Below are positions 39,101-49,370 of a stretch of DNA of 64,000 nucleotides, in pieces. Made by a program: the position numbers and the translations under genes. Every line of letters begins with the position of its first letter. Position 1 is the stretch's first letter. Origin of the DNA: Bacteroidaceae bacterium (GTDB lineage: Bacteria > Bacteroidota > Bacteroidia > Bacteroidales > Bacteroidaceae); contig JAFQEZ010000068.1 of assembly GCA_017398805.1 (NCBI GenBank), positions 1 to 64,000 of the forward strand, read 5' to 3'. The notes beneath the pieces were generated by a model that did not search any database, was not told where the DNA came from, and worked only from the letters and a program-made list of their open reading frames with translations.

Positions 39101-40655
39101 GGATATTCATTTCTTCAAGTTCAGCCCTTTCGGAACTTGAGAGTCTGAAAGCGGATTGAAGTTGCCCCTTACGGTCCAATTTCAACCTCAAACCTTTCGG
39201 ACGCCAATGTGTAGCCTTCATTATACCAAGCGTAGCCATACTCTCGGCATAGTCAGCAGCCAAATCAACGGGAGTTATCTCAATGTCATTAGCCAACTTT
39301 TCGGCTTGAGTAAAACCGGTAAAGACAGCAGACTCCGTACCAAGGACCCCGACCGAGGCTGCAAATTTATTGAAACCTTTTTGCAGATTTGCAAACTCCC
39401 TCATAGGAGTACCGACGACACCGAGTACTGCACCGGTAGCAGCTCCTTTTGTGAATGATTTCAAAGCCTTACCGGCATCAACCCCGCCACCGGCCAACAG
39501 GTCATCGGCAACACTATTAGCTGCATCATACATTCCTAACGTAAGCCCCTGAGTTGACGCACTCAGAGCCATTCTGTTGGCCAGTTTACTGGTTATTGCA
39601 CGTTTTGCGATAGCCTTGGCAGACTCTTTTGTCATCGCCTCGCCACCTTTCATTATGAGAATTTTCTTCACCAGATTGTCGGCTATCACACCGGTCGCTT
39701 TTCCTACGACCTTAGAGGAGGTTGAACCCAACAAACCGAAAACAGGCGCATCTACAAGCAATCCACCGACATTCCCGGCAAGACTTTCCGCCCAATTGGG
39801 TTTATAGGCATAAAGTCCCTCTTGCGATAGTTTTATATTTGTGTCATCATCCAATGATTTACTCAGACCCCATGTCGAAACCTTCCCTATGAGTGAATTA
39901 TCGAGCGAAGAACGTAGAACGTACTCTACTGAGCTCTTCGGGATATTTTCTTTATTAATCTCATCTACAAGACGATTGTACATGGTAGGCAAGATGAATT
40001 TTTGCACATACTCATCAGGATCATACCCGGCATAGAGTGCTACCGGTTCAGCCAAGCGTCTAATCTCAGCGACATCGACGCTCTGCATTGTCTTTTCAAG
40101 ATCTTTCTGGGGTTTATCGGCACTGATCATCTTACGCATCGCCAGTTCCGGATCGGCGCCAATGACAGACATATAACTCGTGTACACCTCCTCTGCTTTT
40201 TTCTTGGTTGCAGCGCGGTTCTTTTTAAAGTTACCGACAACAACATTCTTGTAATACTCGCCGGCGATATCATTGAATGCAGTATCAGTTGTCGAGTAAG
40301 TTGTTCTCATTTTATTCCTCTCTTCAATATTATCATCTTCACCGGCTTCGCCACGTACCCACCGTTTAGAAATAGCGTGGTAATCTCTGAAAGACCTTAG
40401 ACGACCATCGCCATCAATCATATTGTAGTCCCTCTTGAATCCGGAAGCATCCAAATTGATTTTTGCATTGCTAATATCGGCACCAAGATGCTTTCTTGTC
40501 TGACGATATACTCCGTTATTACCGCCATTTACCAGAGTGTCACCACCATGATAAGCTTCATAGCCGTTGTTTCCTTTCTTTTTTTCAGGATCATCGGGCG
40601 AAAAGGATGAAAAAGCATCCATTGAATCGAAATAGTCGTTGTTTTCTGTTAACAT
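36171..40655 (-). CDS. Very large phage structural/ejection protein with HExxH motif
   Basis: A 1494-residue protein. Residues about 290-430 contain glycine- and alanine-rich hydrophobic stretches that could insert in membranes. LHEVVAHRG places an HExxH zinc-peptidase-like motif at 919-924. The N- and C-termini are charged and helical. Size and position beside the portal fit an internal virion protein ejected with DNA, possibly with peptidase or cell-wall activity. It could also be a polyvalent effector protein. Family not recognised. Confidence 0.6.
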   Translation of the reverse strand: MLTENNDYFDSMDAFSSFSPDDPEKKKGNNGYEAYHGGDTLVNGGNNGVYRQTRKHLGADISNAKINLDASGFKRDYNMIDGDGRLRSFRDYHAISKRWVRGEAGEDDNIEERNKMRTTYSTTDTAFNDIAGEYYKNVVVGNFKKNRAATKKKAEEVYTSYMSVIGADPELAMRKMISADKPQKDLEKTMQSVDVAEIRRLAEPVALYAGYDPDEYVQKFILPTMYNRLVDEINKENIPKSSVEYVLRSSLDNSLIGKVSTWGLSKSLDDDTNIKLSQEGLYAYKPNWAESLAGNVGGLLVDAPVFGLLGSTSSKVVGKATGVIADNLVKKILIMKGGEAMTKESAKAIAKRAITSKLANRMALSASTQGLTLGMYDAANSVADDLLAGGGVDAGKALKSFTKGAATGAVLGVVGTPMREFANLQKGFNKFAASVGVLGTESAVFTGFTQAEKLANDIEITPVDLAADYAESMATLGIMKATHWRPKGLRLKLDRKGQLQSAFRLSSSERAELEEMNIQPDRFMELIQRSLKLPSFEGKIVEDMLETYSKVMSNEKVSASAKSKLMFLVENKISSTLPLPVDYFVDRGEDGKWNVTYYDEGGRKISTEKFDNAGNAKSRMLVQSGKIRRNRILFFESELTAGLESQNFIRQAGLFAKKNKVDVNLLAEAMYKKATGEDLLPEESRLVDTVLEKAAYDDAGMVQYLYELRRRIEKKHGLESGTLMHDIDKEFYRIDTKQNDALDEYQEILRGEFERLKGGTVSSRYRRMLEKGLNSEYFGMTNEEVKQQEYADYEAWVAIRDADRTGLTRVPHPVGEKLIRRITIPDDDNSGYVWSANGVKNTKTDIEQYKERAQALADKFGVKLNFISDEHEIPLPPSPEHIMDYNMMVKAEGWSNLGRVYLNLPNVKSVEHAEKVVLHEVVAHRGLLGVFGDNLYEFMEDVYRKASPDVLRGIGRIKRTYGSADGYTLVEEYLAHLAEKVNPTPQERSIKVRVKDYIRSLLIRMKLYTGSNRQISEKELAAIMQRHSEYMMKRRKPDEYRKEVFGSFKSAHANEDTYYNYDNYIKGVRERAERGELFTDTPRFFRDVKGWLNYEHLPEKMQERVRSWLGKSDEEIRTMKFGGRYRMPDDETGPLPRPGVTASGEARYGRVELKAEDIKLWDPFYRVLKVHFPLYAMEYKDIFNTPVKEWTTDHKSRWNRLTQLAMDTDTELVLGDVINNPEIFKKYPQLRSVPLEIREGMDRPVVYDRERNLFVVDKRAFMFRGTKKSFASSIDEAAAYYDRMEGAVNREVSEMNRLLSDKYNNAIATAWKLRRAQMAFPGFDSEGKFSADFKRSYGFTPEEFIKRFPEVDDYFIYRLSRGLNKMKSEGDRVGESNSETILGTFRKFFIGPIEVIINAGTKAQDQNGPLRLKDKSDPFYNNVKSGLEKAEDEALTRDLIELEYENRRKGENGNSFWWTELFDGNDDERAIGRYLRRQRDDNRRRGGKDEDLLN

Positions 40656-40684
40656 AGTTGTATTCCTTTAGTTGTTTATTGTAT

Positions 40685-41113
40685 TCAGTTCTCCTTATTT
40701 TTGCTATTATTACCCTTATATCTTTCGGCAAGGGTCCTTGAAATTGAGAAGTTTTTCCCAGATATCGTTTTCATAAAACCGATACCTTTAGAGTGGAGCG
40801 CCGGTGTGCGTTTCTTAATACCGGTTCTCTCCAGAAGAGTCATTTCTGCAATTTTTCCATTATAGTCCCGGTGCGAATTAAGATACTTCTCTTTTGCTTG
40901 CGCATATGCGCTATCGTACCTCGACTGCAAATCAGTTGCCAAAGAGAAACGTGCACCTTTACTGTAACCGGCCAAGGAGAGAAGGTTCGAGGCGAAATCG
41001 ATGAATGAGGCAACATTGCGTTTACGTTTCACCTCGGCAAAACGTCGCTTATCGTTATCCATTGCAGCATCCAGTTTCTCTTTGAGTCTACGGTAATCTA
41101 TTGAGTTCATCAT
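40685..41113 (-). CDS. Small phage-like protein, unknown
   Basis: A 142-residue, highly basic and helical protein. It lies between the 175-residue gene (8 bp away) and the 1494-residue gene (29 bp away), on the same strand and probably in the same transcript. It may be an internal virion protein; no family recognised. Starts at 41113 and 41110 are both possible. Confidence 0.55.
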   Translation of the reverse strand: MMNSIDYRRLKEKLDAAMDNDKRRFAEVKRKRNVASFIDFASNLLSLAGYSKGARFSLATDLQSRYDSAYAQAKEKYLNSHRDYNGKIAEMTLLERTGIKKRTPALHSKGIGFMKTISGKNFSISRTLAERYKGNNSKNKEN

Positions 41114-41121
41114 AAGCCATA

Positions 41122-41649
41122 CTATTTTTTGGATTCCTTACCCCACTCCACACCAAGCAATGCCTTCTGCAAAAGATTGAGGCCATTGCCTGCCAATGCA
41201 GCGCCTCTATTCTCATCGGAGGATGCCATCTGTGCTTCGGTTGAAAGCAGGGCGTTCCTATTCTGACGATGTATGGCATCAATTCTCATTTTCCTTTCAT
41301 CCTCCTTCGCCGCAAGGTTGGTAAGCATATTCTCTGCAGCCTGAAGATTCTGCTTGTTACGCGCCAAAGCATACTCCGGTGTGGCACCGTTTATCACCCC
41401 GTAGGCACGGTTCTGCTGATTCTGCCGTCTAAGGCTCTGTTCAAGTCTCTTGATAGCTGCACGTGAAGCGCTGTTGTCAAGGAAACTTCCATAATAGTTT
41501 CTACGATACCATCCTTCCTCCTCGGCCTTGGCCATCGAGTGCAGTTTTTTCTGCCTTGATGCAGCACTTGCCGAATCAAACATACCTTTTACGCCTGCAT
41601 AGAGCCCAAGAGCCCCGTTCAGTCCGGTCAATAACATTGTTGTTCCCAT
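41122..41649 (-). CDS. Phage-like virion protein, first gene of the left block
   Basis: About 175 residues from ATG 41647-41649. The frame continues upstream to 41976, but that part is antisense to the + strand gene and crosses the promoter, so I start at MGTTMLLTG. A short hydrophobic glycine-rich N-terminus is followed by a long helical, Gln/Arg-rich region, as in podoviral internal proteins. A shared phage-type promoter lies just upstream. Confidence 0.6.
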   Translation of the reverse strand: MGTTMLLTGLNGALGLYAGVKGMFDSASAASRQKKLHSMAKAEEEGWYRRNYYGSFLDNSASRAAIKRLEQSLRRQNQQNRAYGVINGATPEYALARNKQNLQAAENMLTNLAAKEDERKMRIDAIHRQNRNALLSTEAQMASSDENRGAALAGNGLNLLQKALLGVEWGKESKK

Positions 41650-41662
41650 AACTTTTTTTCGG

Positions 41663-41706
41663 CAAAAGAAATAAAGCCAAGGCAAAACAAGGTTGCTATA
41701 ATGACA
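41663..41706 (-). promoter_or_regulatory. Phage-type promoter of the left minus-strand block
   Basis: On the minus strand TGTCATTATAGCAA (41693-41706), then 22 bp, then TTCTTTTG (41663-41670). This is one of five copies of the shared element (consensus TGTCAnnnnAGCAA - N21-22 - TAnnTTTG-like). It is divergent with the copy at 41730-41773. Confidence 0.75.
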
Positions 41707-41729
41707 GTTTAGGCTAAAACAGGCATTTA

Positions 41730-41773
41730 TGTCATTACAGCAACCTGAGAAACCCGCCTGCATGTTATTTTCG
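41730..41773 (+). promoter_or_regulatory. Phage-type promoter of the 82-residue + strand gene
   Basis: TGTCATTACAGCAA (41730-41743), then 22 bp, then TATTTTCG (41766-41773), 17 bp before the ATG at 41791. The element half matches the other copies exactly at TGTCA and AGCAACC. Confidence 0.72.
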
Positions 41774-41790
41774 CAGACAAACATAAGAAT

Positions 41791-42039
41791 ATGGCAAGAA
41801 AGAAGGATGCAGGAGTGACCATTGATGATGTTCACAACGAGACACTCGCACTCTTTCACAGACTCATACAGAGGCTTGAGAGGCTGACATCCGATTGTGA
41901 GGATCCGGGTACAATCAACCAGGCATTGAAGACAACAGCCGATTTCCTTGTCAAGCTCAACAAAGAGCGTGAGCAAGGGAGCGAAGAAGAAATCAGCAAC
42001 CTCTTACAGCAGACATTGCATGGGTTCGGAAAGAGTTGA
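41791..42039 (+). CDS. Small phage-like protein, possible small terminase or accessory
   Basis: An 82-residue helical, acidic/basic protein (begins MARKKDAGVT). It is expressed from its own copy of the shared phage promoter, divergent from the left block, and converges on atpG. Size and regulation would suit a small terminase subunit or a regulator, but no motif supports either. Confidence 0.5.
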   Translation: MARKKDAGVTIDDVHNETLALFHRLIQRLERLTSDCEDPGTINQALKTTADFLVKLNKEREQGSEEEISNLLQQTLHGFGKS

Positions 42040-42062
42040 AACATCTCCGCTGCAATTATGGT

Positions 42063-42106
42063 CACAGAACAAAGGGTAAGCCAAAGCATTGGCTTACCCT
42101 CTGTGG
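42063..42106. terminator. Bidirectional terminator hairpin between phage gene and atpG
   Basis: A 12-bp perfect stem (42073-42084 with 42089-42100) closes on a 4-nt loop, with an outer CACAG/CTGTG pair. It lies between the convergent 82-residue gene and the end of the ATP synthase operon and could stop transcription from both sides. No strong T-tract is present. Confidence 0.6.
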
Positions 42107-42127
42107 TTTCTATAATTATCGTATATA

Positions 42128-42988
42128 TTAATTATTGCTACCCGACACAATATCAAGCAATTCATTGGTAATCGCTTGTTGACGTCCTTTATTGTACTCA
42201 AGTGTCAATTCCGCAATCAGGTCATTCGCATTATCAGTTGCGGTCTGCATGGCAATCATTCTTGCAGCATGCTCAGCTGCAATGGAATCGAGTAATGCTG
42301 TATATAGATTCAAGGCTATCACTTTCGGGAAAAGCACCTCGAGAAGTTCCACACTGCTTGGTTCTACTATAAAATCATGAGCCGCAACATTATTTTCAAC
42401 ATTTATACTATTGGTATCAAACGGCAACAAGCGTTCTTTTACAGGCAGATGCTTTGCTGCCGACGCAAAACGCGTATACACAATACTGACCTCATCGACC
42501 GAACCAGACTTAAAAGCCTCCATGAGCGCATAAGCAACAGAAGCGACGTTATTGTAGGAAGGATGTTTTGACTCACCTTCAAGTCCATTGTTGAATGGAA
42601 TTCCTGTCTTCACTACCGCATTATACATCTTTTGCCCGATTGGATAAATTTCAAGTTCAACACCCATGTTCCTATACTCTTCAACCGTATTACGCATCAA
42701 GCGTATTACATTGGAATTGAAAGCACCGCAAAGAGAGGTATCTGATGACACTGCTATTATGACAGCCTTTTTAACTTTGCGTTCCGCTGCGAAACCGCCA
42801 AAACCGGAATCATCCTTGCTGATAAAAGAAGATACTATACCATGGAGTTTACCCTGATAAGGACGCATACCCTCAATAAGACGTTGGGCACGTCGAAGTT
42901 TTGCCGAGGCTACAAGCTTCATTGCCTGGGTTATTTTCTGTGTCCCTTTGACAGAGAGTATCCTATGCTTTACCTCTTTCAGGTTCAT
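42128..42988 (-). CDS. atpG: F1 ATP synthase gamma subunit
   Basis: A 286-residue gamma subunit with typical terminal helices (MNLKEVKHRI... and ...TNELLDIVSG). It is the rotor shaft within the alpha3-beta3 ring. It is the last gene of the operon, 12 bp after atpA, followed by the hairpin next to the convergent phage-like gene. Confidence 0.97.
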   Translation of the reverse strand: MNLKEVKHRILSVKGTQKITQAMKLVASAKLRRAQRLIEGMRPYQGKLHGIVSSFISKDDSGFGGFAAERKVKKAVIIAVSSDTSLCGAFNSNVIRLMRNTVEEYRNMGVELEIYPIGQKMYNAVVKTGIPFNNGLEGESKHPSYNNVASVAYALMEAFKSGSVDEVSIVYTRFASAAKHLPVKERLLPFDTNSINVENNVAAHDFIVEPSSVELLEVLFPKVIALNLYTALLDSIAAEHAARMIAMQTATDNANDLIAELTLEYNKGRQQAITNELLDIVSGSNN

Positions 42989-43000
42989 AATGTCAACGTT

Positions 43001-44581
43001 TTATTGCTGATTGATTGTATTGGCAATCTCTTTGGCAACCTCTTCTATCGCTGCTGTCACCTCATCATCAACACTTCCTGCTTCAAGTTTTTCAAGTAGC
43101 GCCGGGTGACGTGTACGCATAACATCAAGGAAGAGAGATTCGAACTCAGCGACACGTTCTACCGGAACACTGTTCAAAAGATCATGCATTCCGCAATAGA
43201 GAACAGCAACCTGCTCCCCTACCGGCATAGGTGAATATTGTGGTTGTACAAGCAGAGCATTGTTGCGGCGTCCGCGTTGTATCACCATCATTGTCACCGG
43301 GTCCATGTCACTGCCGAATTTGGAAAAAGCCTCAAGTTCACGATATTGTGCCTGGTCAATCTTGAGTGTACCGGCAACCTTTTTCATTGACTTTATCTGG
43401 GCCTTGCCGCCTACACGCGATACCGAGATACCGACATTCACCGCCGGGCGGAAGCCTTGGTTGAAGAGGTTACCCTCAAGATATATCTGTCCGTCGGTAA
43501 TTGAGATTACATTTGTAGGAATATATGCCGACACATCACCAGCCTGTGTTTCGATAATAGGAAGTGCTGTAAGCGAACCGCCACCTTTCACCTTTCCGGC
43601 AAGAGTTGGCGGCAGATCATTCATCTTCTCCGCTACCTCCTGCTGGTCGATTATCCTTGCAGCGCGTTCAAGGAGACGTGAATGGAGATAGAAGACATCG
43701 CCTGGATATGCCTCACGACCCGACGGACGTCGAAGAATCAGCGACACCTCCCTGTATGCAACAGCCTGTTTCGACAAGTCGTCATACACCACAAGCGCAT
43801 GACGGCCTGTATCGCGGAAATACTCGCCTATCGCTGCGCCTGCCATTGGTGCATAAAACTGCAATGCAGCAGTATCGGCTGCCGTGGCAACTACAACTGT
43901 CGTATAGTCCATTGCTCCATGCTTGCGGAGCGTGTTTACCAAAGAGGCGACTGTCGATCCCTTTTGTCCTATCGCAACGTATATGCAATATACAGGTTTA
44001 CCGGCCTCGAATGCCCTGCGCTGGTTGATTATTGCATCTATTGCCACTGCAGTTTTTCCGGTCTGACGGTCACCTATTATAAGTTCACGCTGCCCACGTC
44101 CGATAGGAATCATCGAATCAATTGACTTTAGACCGGTCTGTAACGGTTCAGCCACAGGCTGGCGGAATATCACTCCCGGAGCCTTGCGGTCGAGCGGCAT
44201 CTCGAATCTCTCGCCCTCAATATCTCCCATACCATCAAGAGGCTCGCCAAGTGGGGTTATTACACGCCCTACCATTCCGTCGCCCACATCGATTGAGGCG
44301 ATGCGCCCGGTACGTTTCACGGTCATTCCTTCCTTAATCATATCTGTTGGGCCAAGAAGTATGGCGCCTACATTATCCTCCTCAAGATTCATCACAATGG
44401 CATTGACTCCATTATCGAACTCAAGCAGTTCATCTGCCTCGGCATTGTAGAGGCCGTATATACGCACGACACCGTCACTGACTTGAAGGACAGTGCCAAC
44501 CTCCTCATATTCCATATTGCTTTTCACACCGCTAAGTTGTTCAAGCAACACCCTTGAGACTTCACTCGGTTTTATATTCAT
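43001..44581 (-). CDS. atpA: F1 ATP synthase alpha subunit
   Basis: A 526-residue alpha subunit with P-loop GDRQTGKT (about 170) and conserved [10 protein letters not shown] (about 375). It forms the non-catalytic nucleotide sites of F1. It overlaps the atpH stop by one base. Confidence 0.98.
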   Translation of the reverse strand: MNIKPSEVSRVLLEQLSGVKSNMEYEEVGTVLQVSDGVVRIYGLYNAEADELLEFDNGVNAIVMNLEEDNVGAILLGPTDMIKEGMTVKRTGRIASIDVGDGMVGRVITPLGEPLDGMGDIEGERFEMPLDRKAPGVIFRQPVAEPLQTGLKSIDSMIPIGRGQRELIIGDRQTGKTAVAIDAIINQRRAFEAGKPVYCIYVAIGQKGSTVASLVNTLRKHGAMDYTTVVVATAADTAALQFYAPMAGAAIGEYFRDTGRHALVVYDDLSKQAVAYREVSLILRRPSGREAYPGDVFYLHSRLLERAARIIDQQEVAEKMNDLPPTLAGKVKGGGSLTALPIIETQAGDVSAYIPTNVISITDGQIYLEGNLFNQGFRPAVNVGISVSRVGGKAQIKSMKKVAGTLKIDQAQYRELEAFSKFGSDMDPVTMMVIQRGRRNNALLVQPQYSPMPVGEQVAVLYCGMHDLLNSVPVERVAEFESLFLDVMRTRHPALLEKLEAGSVDDEVTAAIEEVAKEIANTINQQ

Positions 44582-45129
44582 CAGACCAATTTTCTGTTTT
44601 GTTTAACCAACGCTTTCCTAATCTTGCCTATCTCCCCTTTGACACTTGCATCAAGACGTTTAGAGTTAGCCTCGATTATAAAGCCACCGATTAGAGAACT
44701 GTCACTTACACATTCCAGTTCCACCTCGGATTTCATTCTTTTCTCTATCATTCCCGTAATTTCGCGACGGAAATCATCACTAACAGGCGAGGCTGTAACG
44801 AACTTTGCCGCAAAGATTCCCTTCTTTTTGCGATAAAGCATCACATATGCATGAGCAATGAAGAGAAGCATATCCTCACGCCCTTGCCTGACAACCAATG
44901 CCGCAAACTTCTTGAAAGCCTCGGAAGGTTCAACAGCCGAACATATTATGCGGACACGCTCTTTCGGAGAGAGATGAGGACTTCGCAACATAACCTGAAG
45001 TTCCTTGACGCTCTGGAGAACACTCATCAGCTGCAACATATTGCGGTATGTCGTTTCCTCATCACCAAGAGTCACCGAATAATCAAGCAACGCCTTGGCA
45101 TAACGTGTCGAAATTACTCCAATGTTCAT
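44581..45129 (-). CDS. atpH: F1 ATP synthase delta subunit
   Basis: A 182-residue delta/OSCP subunit joining F1 to the b stalk. The C-terminal LIGGFIIE...LDASVKGEI pattern is typical. It overlaps atpF by 4 bp and atpA by 1 bp, which indicates translational coupling. Confidence 0.95.
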   Translation of the reverse strand: MNIGVISTRYAKALLDYSVTLGDEETTYRNMLQLMSVLQSVKELQVMLRSPHLSPKERVRIICSAVEPSEAFKKFAALVVRQGREDMLLFIAHAYVMLYRKKKGIFAAKFVTASPVSDDFRREITGMIEKRMKSEVELECVSDSSLIGGFIIEANSKRLDASVKGEIGKIRKALVKQNRKLV

Positions 45130-45635
45130 TCAGCACTATTCTCTTTTTCAAATGCCTCATCAAGCATTTCACGGGTAAACGCCTCTTGTCTTTCATCACC
45201 GGAAAGTTCCTTTCGCAGCACCTTTTCGGCTATCGACAATGAGAGTTCTGCAACCTGTGTCCGCATCTCCCTAATGGCATTTTCCTTCTCTTGCTGCACA
45301 AGTCTCCTGGTTTCCGCCATTATCTTCTCGCTCTCATCCAAAGCTTTCTCATGCGCCTCCTTGAGAAGCCGGTCGCGAGTAGACACAGCCTCTTTGAGGA
45401 TGCGGGCCTGCTCTTCTTGCGCAGCTTTAATTAAGGCATTGCCTTGCTGCTCTATCCTGGCAAGTTTTTCATTGGCTTCCTGCGCATTTTTCAGCGCATC
45501 ATCGATAAACTTCTTGCGTTCATCAATTGATGAGAGTATTGCAGGAAAAGCATACTTGTAAAGGATAAAGAAAACCACTCCGAATGCCAACAGCATCCAG
45601 AAGAGCAATCCCGTTTCAGGCAATAAGAAAGACAT
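45126..45635 (-). CDS. atpF: F0 ATP synthase subunit b
   Basis: A 169-residue b subunit: one N-terminal transmembrane helix (about 7-27), then a long charged coiled coil forming the peripheral stalk. It lies 15 bp after atpE. Confidence 0.95.
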   Translation of the reverse strand: MSFLLPETGLLFWMLLAFGVVFFILYKYAFPAILSSIDERKKFIDDALKNAQEANEKLARIEQQGNALIKAAQEEQARILKEAVSTRDRLLKEAHEKALDESEKIMAETRRLVQQEKENAIREMRTQVAELSLSIAEKVLRKELSGDERQEAFTREMLDEAFEKENSAE

Positions 45636-45650
45636 CCTGTACAGTTTGAA

Positions 45651-45911
45651 TTACACAAAAAGAACCAGGAAGCACACTACGACGGCAAACATTGCCACGC
45701 CCTCAATCAAGGCTGCCGCAAGAATCATACTTGAACGTATGTCTCCAGCAGCCTCAGGCTGGCGAGCAATGGATTCAAGGGCTGTACATCCGATACGGCT
45801 TATACCCAGTGAAGCACCAATTACAGCAATACTTGCGGCAAATGCAGCACCAATCTTTGCAAGGCCTGCGCCTGCTATTGCTTCCAGTAAAATAGTCATA
45901 AACATAATCAA
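45651..45911 (-). CDS. atpE: F0 ATP synthase subunit c
   Basis: An 86-residue two-helix hairpin with loop ARQPEA and the ion-binding glutamate in AALIEGVAM. The glutamate is followed by Gly, and helix 1 lacks the Gln of sodium-type rings, so proton use is likely (inferred from known Na+ ligand rules). Confidence 0.95.
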   Translation of the reverse strand: MIMFMTILLEAIAGAGLAKIGAAFAASIAVIGASLGISRIGCTALESIARQPEAAGDIRSSMILAAALIEGVAMFAVVVCFLVLFV

Positions 45912-45947
45912 ATAATTTATTTAAGTTACTAATATATTATCCAACAA

Positions 45948-47024
45948 TCAATGCGCCTTGCCATGATGTTCGGGTTGGGAGAGCCCAATGAACACAGACG
46001 AAAGCATTGTAAATACGAATGCCTGTATAAATGCCACAAGCAGTTCGAGGCAATTCATGAATATAGTAAAAAACACCGACACCACAGTCATACCGCTACC
46101 GATATAACTGTTTACGGACATCGTCACGAATATTATACACACAAAGGCAAGCAGTGCCGTGTGCCCTGCGAGTATATTCGCGAAAAGACGTATTGTAAGT
46201 GCAAATGGCTTCACAAACATACCGAAGATTTCAATAAGCGGCATCAGCGGTACAGGGACTTTCAGCCATGTAGGGACATCGGGCCAGAAGATCTCCTTGT
46301 AATACTCCTTGTTGCCGAAGAAATTTACAGCGATGAAAGTACAGAGCGCCAAAGCCAATGTTACAGCAATGTTTCCTGTGACATTCGCTCCGCCGGGGAA
46401 TATCGGGAGAAGTCCAAGCAGGTTTGTAAGGAAAATAAAGAAAAATACCGTCAACAGATATGGAGCATATTTCCTGTATTTGGGACCGACATTAGGTTTG
46501 ACGACATCATCAAGAACCATTGTGACAAGCATCTCCATTATCCCGACAAAGCCCCGGGGTGCCTCCTTTGTCGCATCATGCCTGCGATACCATCGGGCAA
46601 CATAGAGCATGACAACGACAAGCAACAGGGAACTCACAAAAACAGCCAATGCATTCTTTGTCACGGAAAGGTCAAGCGCAGGACGCGACATATTCCCTGC
46701 CTCATCCACCTCAACTATCTTTCCTTCGTAATCACCTTCATGTGCCACTGTAAATCCATTATACACTTCCGTATCATGGAATACCGATGAAGAGAATAAA
46801 TGCCAACCGCTATTCCCTGAATAGAGAATCACCGGCAGACTTATTGAAATATGTTTCTCGCCTATGGTGGTTATATGCCATTCGTATGAATCCTTGACAT
46901 GCTCGAATATCACCTTCCTCACATCAACCTCCTTAGTTGTGCTTTCATTGGTAGCGGCTTCACCACTTGAACAAATGGCGAAGAGCATCATAAAAAGCAG
47001 AAGTATGTGACGAGGTACTTTCAT
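45948..47024 (-). CDS. atpB: F0 ATP synthase subunit a
   Basis: A 358-residue subunit a with a signal-like start and a ~130-residue N-terminal extension, as usual in Bacteroidetes. The membrane core includes the essential arginine region KPFALTIRLFANILAGH. It forms the ion half-channels next to the c ring. Confidence 0.95.
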   Translation of the reverse strand: MKVPRHILLLFMMLFAICSSGEAATNESTTKEVDVRKVIFEHVKDSYEWHITTIGEKHISISLPVILYSGNSGWHLFSSSVFHDTEVYNGFTVAHEGDYEGKIVEVDEAGNMSRPALDLSVTKNALAVFVSSLLLVVVMLYVARWYRRHDATKEAPRGFVGIMEMLVTMVLDDVVKPNVGPKYRKYAPYLLTVFFFIFLTNLLGLLPIFPGGANVTGNIAVTLALALCTFIAVNFFGNKEYYKEIFWPDVPTWLKVPVPLMPLIEIFGMFVKPFALTIRLFANILAGHTALLAFVCIIFVTMSVNSYIGSGMTVVSVFFTIFMNCLELLVAFIQAFVFTMLSSVFIGLSQPEHHGKAH

Positions 47025-47029
47025 AAGCG

Positions 47030-47404
47030 TTATTTGAAATGTTTCTTCAAGTATATTACTGCAGCACTCTCTGGAATCAGGAGAAGAATATAATATGCAA
47101 AGAATGCAATCACCATCCCTTTCGCATGACTACGCATGACAAAAGCCAGAATCAGTACCACAAACAAGGAAAGAACCATCTTTGCACTCTTGAAAGCCAT
47201 GAAATATTTCGAGAACGATGTGGTGCTGAGCGGAGATTTCAGCAACAATACCAGCACCGAATACAATACCCAGAAATAGAACGGTATCACATAACGTACC
47301 GGAGTATCAAAAGATGGAAAGAGCATTGATATAAGCAACTCACCGACGGCAGCCATAAGCAGCATCAGCAACGATAAAAAAACAAATATCCTTGTCTTGT
47401 TCAT
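47030..47404 (-). CDS. AtpI-like small membrane protein
   Basis: A 124-residue protein with about four transmembrane helices between atpC and atpB, overlapping atpC by 4 bp. The position matches the AtpI-like assembly factor of Bacteroidales operons; sequence similarity to AtpI is not obvious. Confidence 0.7.
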   Translation of the reverse strand: MNKTRIFVFLSLLMLLMAAVGELLISMLFPSFDTPVRYVIPFYFWVLYSVLVLLLKSPLSTTSFSKYFMAFKSAKMVLSLFVVLILAFVMRSHAKGMVIAFFAYYILLLIPESAAVIYLKKHFK

Positions 47405-47670
47405 TTCACACTCTTTAATGGCAGTTCAACACAAACGGTTATATGGTTATCTTTAACTTCGGCAAAGCCACCGGCCACTTCAACACTCTCCTCAGAACCA
47501 CTGCTACGCCACACGACAACACCTTCGGTGAGTACCGATATTATCGGGGCATGATTATTCAGTACCACGAAAGGCGCCTTGCTGCCAGGAAGACGTGCAT
47601 ACTCAACCTCGCCATTAAAGAGCACCTTTTCCGGTGTAATTATCTCAAGTGTCATACTAGCTTCACCCAT
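47401..47670 (-). CDS. atpC: F1 ATP synthase epsilon subunit
   Basis: An 89-residue epsilon subunit with the beta-sandwich motif LPGSKAPFVVLNNHAP. It lacks the C-terminal helical hairpin of longer homologues, as in Bacteroidetes, so it may lack the usual inhibitory arm. Confidence 0.93.
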   Translation of the reverse strand: MGEASMTLEIITPEKVLFNGEVEYARLPGSKAPFVVLNNHAPIISVLTEGVVVWRSSGSEESVEVAGGFAEVKDNHITVCVELPLKSVK

Positions 47671-47674
47671 AGCC

Positions 47675-49247
<1,573 letters not shown>

Positions 49248-49316
49248 GCAAACCATAACTTATTGAATGTTAAAAGGCAGTGCAAAACAGGCAAAAAGGA
49301 TTATAAAGATGAAAAA

Positions 49317-49349
49317 GTGGGTGACCCGTTTCGCTTTTGGGTCACCCAC
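49317..49349 (-). terminator. Rho-independent terminator after the secreted protein gene
   Basis: An 11-bp perfect stem (49317-49327 with 49339-49349) encloses an 11-nt loop and is followed on the minus strand by a T-tract. It lies 21 bp after the stop of the 49371-50162 gene and insulates it from atpD. Confidence 0.85.
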
Positions 49350-49370
49350 CTAATACTAAAACCTGTCAAT

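Noticed and set aside
41650..41976. Upstream extension of the 41122 gene to give 284 residues
   Set aside because: It would cross the divergent promoters and overlap the + strand 82-residue gene; the extension is Cys/His-rich and not protein-like.
45651..45911. Sodium-dependent c ring
   Set aside because: The ion-binding Glu is followed by Gly and the helix-1 Gln ligand is missing, so proton coupling is the better reading.
45951..46790. 279-residue + strand frame
   Set aside because: It is antisense to atpB, with His/Lys/Tyr-rich composition typical of a shadow of a membrane protein gene.
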